A stretch of DNA of 19,447 bases from Sandarakinorhabdus sp. GTDB lineage: Bacteria > Pseudomonadota > Alphaproteobacteria > Sphingomonadales > Sphingomonadaceae. Each line of letters begins with the position of its first letter. Positions within the stretch are counted from its first letter, which is position 1. Shown piece by piece: positions 17,562 through 19,447 of the stretch. The stretch covers positions 1-19,447 of the forward strand of contig JALOSK010000021.1 in NCBI GenBank assembly GCA_025458465.1, written 5' to 3'. The position numbers were made by a program, and so were the translations under genes. The notes under the pieces were generated by a model. It searched no databases. It saw nothing but the letters and a program-made list of their open reading frames with translations, and had not been told where the DNA came from.

Positions 17562-18282
17562 GTGCCTTGTCCTCCGTCGTGACGATGGTGGAAGTGCCCT
17601 CACCCTTGAGCACCGACAGCAGCATGCCGGGCTCGCGGATGTTGAACACGATGATCGGAATGGCGTTGTCGCGGCACATCGAAACCGCGCTGGCGTCCAT
17701 CACTTTCAGATTGTCGGCCAACACCTTGGAATAGCTCACCGTTTCAAAACGCTTGGCGCCCGCCACCTGCTTGGGATCGGCATCATAGACGCCATCCACG
17801 CTGGTGCCCTTGAACAATGCGTCACAATTCATTTCGGCGGCGCGCAGGGCGGCGCCGGTGTCGGTGGTGAAGAAGGGGTTGCCGGTGCCGGCGGCAAACA
17901 ACACCACGCGGCCCTTTTCCAGATGCCGTTCCGCGCGGCGACGAATATAGGGCTCGCACACCGACGGCATCGGGATGGCCGACTGCACGCGGGTGACAAC
18001 GCCCACGTTTTCCAGCGCATTCTGCATGGCCAGCGCGTTCATCACCGTGGCCAGCATGCCCATGTAATCGGCGCTGCCACGATCAAAGCCCTTGGCCGCT
18101 GCGGCCAGCCCGCGGAAGATGTTGCCACCGCCCACCACCAGGCACAGCTCCACCCCGGTGTCGTGCACCTGCTTCACCTCGCCGGCGATGCGGGCGGCCT
18201 GTTCGGGATCGATGCCGTAACTGCCCTGCCCCATCAGCACTTCGCCGGACAGCTTCAACAGGATGCGCTTGTAGGCGGCCAT
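17554..18282 (-). CDS. pyrH: UMP kinase
   Basis: UMP kinase makes UDP from UMP and ATP and controls pyrimidine nucleotide supply. The 242-residue protein has the amino-acid-kinase start [11 protein letters not shown] (K10, G13, E14), then [31 protein letters not shown], and the nucleotide segment [20 protein letters not shown], followed by [14 protein letters not shown]. Length matches the family. The ATG at 18282 is chosen; the in-frame GTG at 18324 would add 14 residues not typical of PyrH. It is the first gene of the long - strand operon and is separated from tsf by a terminator. In most proteobacteria pyrH follows tsf, as here. Confidence 0.96.
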   Translation of the reverse strand: MAAYKRILLKLSGEVLMGQGSYGIDPEQAARIAGEVKQVHDTGVELCLVVGGGNIFRGLAAAAKGFDRGSADYMGMLATVMNALAMQNALENVGVVTRVQSAIPMPSVCEPYIRRRAERHLEKGRVVLFAAGTGNPFFTTDTGAALRAAEMNCDALFKGTSVDGVYDADPKQVAGAKRFETVSYSKVLADNLKVMDASAVSMCRDNAIPIIVFNIREPGMLLSVLKGEGTSTIVTTEDKARG

Positions 18283-18320
18283 GTCGGTTGCGGCTTTCTG
18301 GCTGGTTGCGGAACGCACTG

Positions 18321-18349
18321 TCACTAGCGGCGCGGCTGCGCGCTGCCAA
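18321..18349 (-). promoter_or_regulatory. Possible promoter for the pyrH operon
   Basis: On the - strand TTGGCA (18349-18344) is followed, after 17 nt, by TAGTGA (18326-18321). The -35 element is good and the spacing ideal, but the -10 match is poor. It would start transcription about 30 nt before pyrH. A promoter is expected here because a terminator precedes it. The exact site is a guess. Confidence 0.25.
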
Positions 18350-18351
18350 GC

Positions 18352-18378
18352 GTTGAACGGGCAAAAAACGCCCGCAAC
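18352..18378 (-). other. Hairpin with T-rich loop upstream of pyrH
   Basis: The arms GTTG and CGGGC (18352-18362, split by two A) pair with GCCCG and CAAC (18370-18378) around a 7-nt loop containing six A on the + strand, read as T on the - strand. The T run sits in the loop rather than after the stem, so it is not a standard intrinsic terminator. It lies between the tsf terminator and the pyrH start. Function is unknown. Confidence 0.4.
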
Positions 18379-18392
18379 ATGCAGCGGTCAGC

Positions 18393-18428
18393 AAAAGGGC
18401 GGGCGCAGGTTGCCCTGCCCCGCCCCTT
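18393..18428 (-). terminator. Rho-independent terminator after tsf
   Basis: Read on the - strand, GGGCGGGGCAGG, a GCAA tetraloop and CCTGCGCCCGCCC form a GC-rich stem of about 12 base pairs with one bulged base, followed directly by TTTT. It begins 15 nt after the tsf stop codon. It should end rpsB-tsf transcripts and separate them from the pyrH operon. Confidence 0.8.
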
Positions 18429-18442
18429 CAGGAATCCGGCGA

Positions 18443-19369
18443 TCAGAGACCAGCGGCAGCAGCCACTTCGGCAGCAAAGTCGCTCTGCTGCTTCTCGATG
18501 CCTTCGCCCAGCTGCATGCGCACATAGCCCTTCAGGGTGATCGGCGTGCCCGCGGCCTTGGCGGCGGCAGCCACCACATCGGCCACCTTGGTCTTGCCGT
18601 CCATCACGAAGATCTGGTTCACCAGGGTCGATTCCTGGGCAAACTTGCGCACGCCGCCTTCGATCATCTTCTCGATGATCTCGGCCGGCTTGCCAGAGGT
18701 TGCCGCCTTTTCACGGGCAATGGCGCGCTCACGCTCCACCAGGGCCGGATCAAGGCCGGTTTCGTCCAGCGCCAGCGGGCTGGCAGCGGCAACGTGCATG
18801 GCCAGCTGCTTGGCCAGCGGCTCCAGCACATCGGCCGGCGCGGCCGATTCCAGGCCCACCAGCACGCCGATGCGGCCGATGCCCGGCGCGATGGCGTTGT
18901 GGACATAGGACGCGACCACGCCCTGATCCACGCTCAGCGTGGCCGTGCGGCGCAGGCTCTGATGCTCGCCGATGGTGGCGATGTTGGCAGTCAGCTTGTC
19001 AGCCACCGAGCCTTCGCCGCCCGGGAACGGCATCGCGGCCAGCGCATCGGCATCGGCGCCGGTGTCCAGCGCCAGGCCGGTCACGGTGGTGACGAACGCC
19101 TGGAAGATGTCATTCTTGGCAACGAAGTCGGTTTCGCTGTTCACTTCGACGGCCGCCCCCTTGGTGCCGGCCACGGCAACGCCCACCAGGCCTTCGGCGG
19201 CCGTGCGGCCAGCCTTCTTGGCGGCAGCCGCAAGGCCCTTGGCACGCAGCCAGTCAACGGCGGCTTCCATGTCGCCGGCGGTTTCGGCCAGCGCCTTCTT
19301 GCAGTCCATCATGCCCGCGCCAGTCTTGTCGCGCAGATCCTTCACCATGCTGGCAGTGATTTCAGCCAT
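18443..19369 (-). CDS. tsf: Elongation factor Ts
   Basis: EF-Ts is the guanine-nucleotide exchange factor that reloads EF-Tu during translation. The 308-residue protein has the N-terminal UBA-like signature [19 protein letters not shown] (9-27) and the core EF-Tu contact motif TDFV (80-83, in [11 protein letters not shown]). The two core subdomains and the C-terminal module follow ([14 protein letters not shown]). Length fits alphaproteobacterial EF-Ts. The ATG at 19369 has a strong AAGGAG site. rpsB would be expected upstream, beyond the window edge; the last 78 bases show no part of it that I can recognise. Confidence 0.97.
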   Translation of the reverse strand: MAEITASMVKDLRDKTGAGMMDCKKALAETAGDMEAAVDWLRAKGLAAAAKKAGRTAAEGLVGVAVAGTKGAAVEVNSETDFVAKNDIFQAFVTTVTGLALDTGADADALAAMPFPGGEGSVADKLTANIATIGEHQSLRRTATLSVDQGVVASYVHNAIAPGIGRIGVLVGLESAAPADVLEPLAKQLAMHVAAASPLALDETGLDPALVERERAIAREKAATSGKPAEIIEKMIEGGVRKFAQESTLVNQIFVMDGKTKVADVVAAAAKAAGTPITLKGYVRMQLGEGIEKQQSDFAAEVAAAAGL

Positions 19370-19375
19370 GGGATG

Positions 19376-19381
19376 CTCCTT
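19376..19381 (-). promoter_or_regulatory. Ribosome-binding site of tsf
   Basis: AAGGAG on the - strand, 6 nt before the ATG at 19369, is a near-perfect Shine-Dalgarno sequence. It sets the start and fits a highly expressed translation factor. An in-frame TTG at the window edge (19447) is therefore not the start. Confidence 0.85.
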
Positions 19382-19447
19382 CGTGTCTGGATGGCGGGCC
19401 AATGCGCCGCCAATGTGAAACTGGTGTGACGAGAGGCCGGACACCAA

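Overview
The window is high-GC, gene-dense bacterial chromosome, with no gene-free gap longer than about 160 bases. I infer an alphaproteobacterium, most likely a member of the Sphingomonadales. The reasons are the core block frr-uppS-cdsA-dxr-rseP-bamA-skp(ompH)-fabZ, the codon and GC style, and the lack of lpxD and lpxA around fabZ. That last point fits an outer membrane built on glycosphingolipids rather than lipid A. Genus cannot be set from this sequence alone. No tRNA, rRNA, CRISPR array, insertion sequence or phage gene was seen.

Left half, + strand (1-8871). The window opens inside an ABC-transporter ATPase gene of the metal-chelate/cobalamin type, whose start lies outside. A leucine-catabolic (liu) cluster follows: mccB, liuC (methylglutaconyl-CoA hydratase), a small exported SnoaL/NTF2-like protein, mccA (biotin-carrying subunit), and ivd (isovaleryl-CoA dehydrogenase). 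ivd carries a deletion of about 53 nt relative to the family, which breaks the reading frame near residue 97, so as written it is a pseudogene. Next come a secreted M20 glutamate-carboxypeptidase-like metallopeptidase and an EamA/DMT membrane transporter. Together MccA/MccB, LiuC and Ivd would take isovaleryl-CoA to HMG-CoA. The HMG-CoA lyase gene is not in the window.

Right half, - strand (19447-8843). tsf (EF-Ts) comes first, with a strong Shine-Dalgarno sequence and its own intrinsic terminator. After a 160-base gap a long, tightly packed operon follows: pyrH, frr, uppS, cdsA, dxr, rseP, bamA, skp/ompH, fabZ, and a small secreted protein of unknown function. Most junctions overlap by 1, 4 or 8 nt. 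The block joins UMP kinase and ribosome recycling to isoprenoid and undecaprenyl synthesis, phospholipid precursor synthesis, envelope-stress proteolysis, outer-membrane protein assembly and fatty-acid elongation. The + and - strand blocks converge at 8843-8871, where the last codons of the transporter and of the unknown protein overlap.

Most of the window is conserved core metabolism and I did not find a novel multi-gene system. The points most worth checking are the broken ivd, the exported NTF2-like gene translationally coupled inside the liu operon, the missing lpx genes at the bamA-skp-fabZ locus, and the orphan secreted two-cysteine protein that ends the envelope operon.
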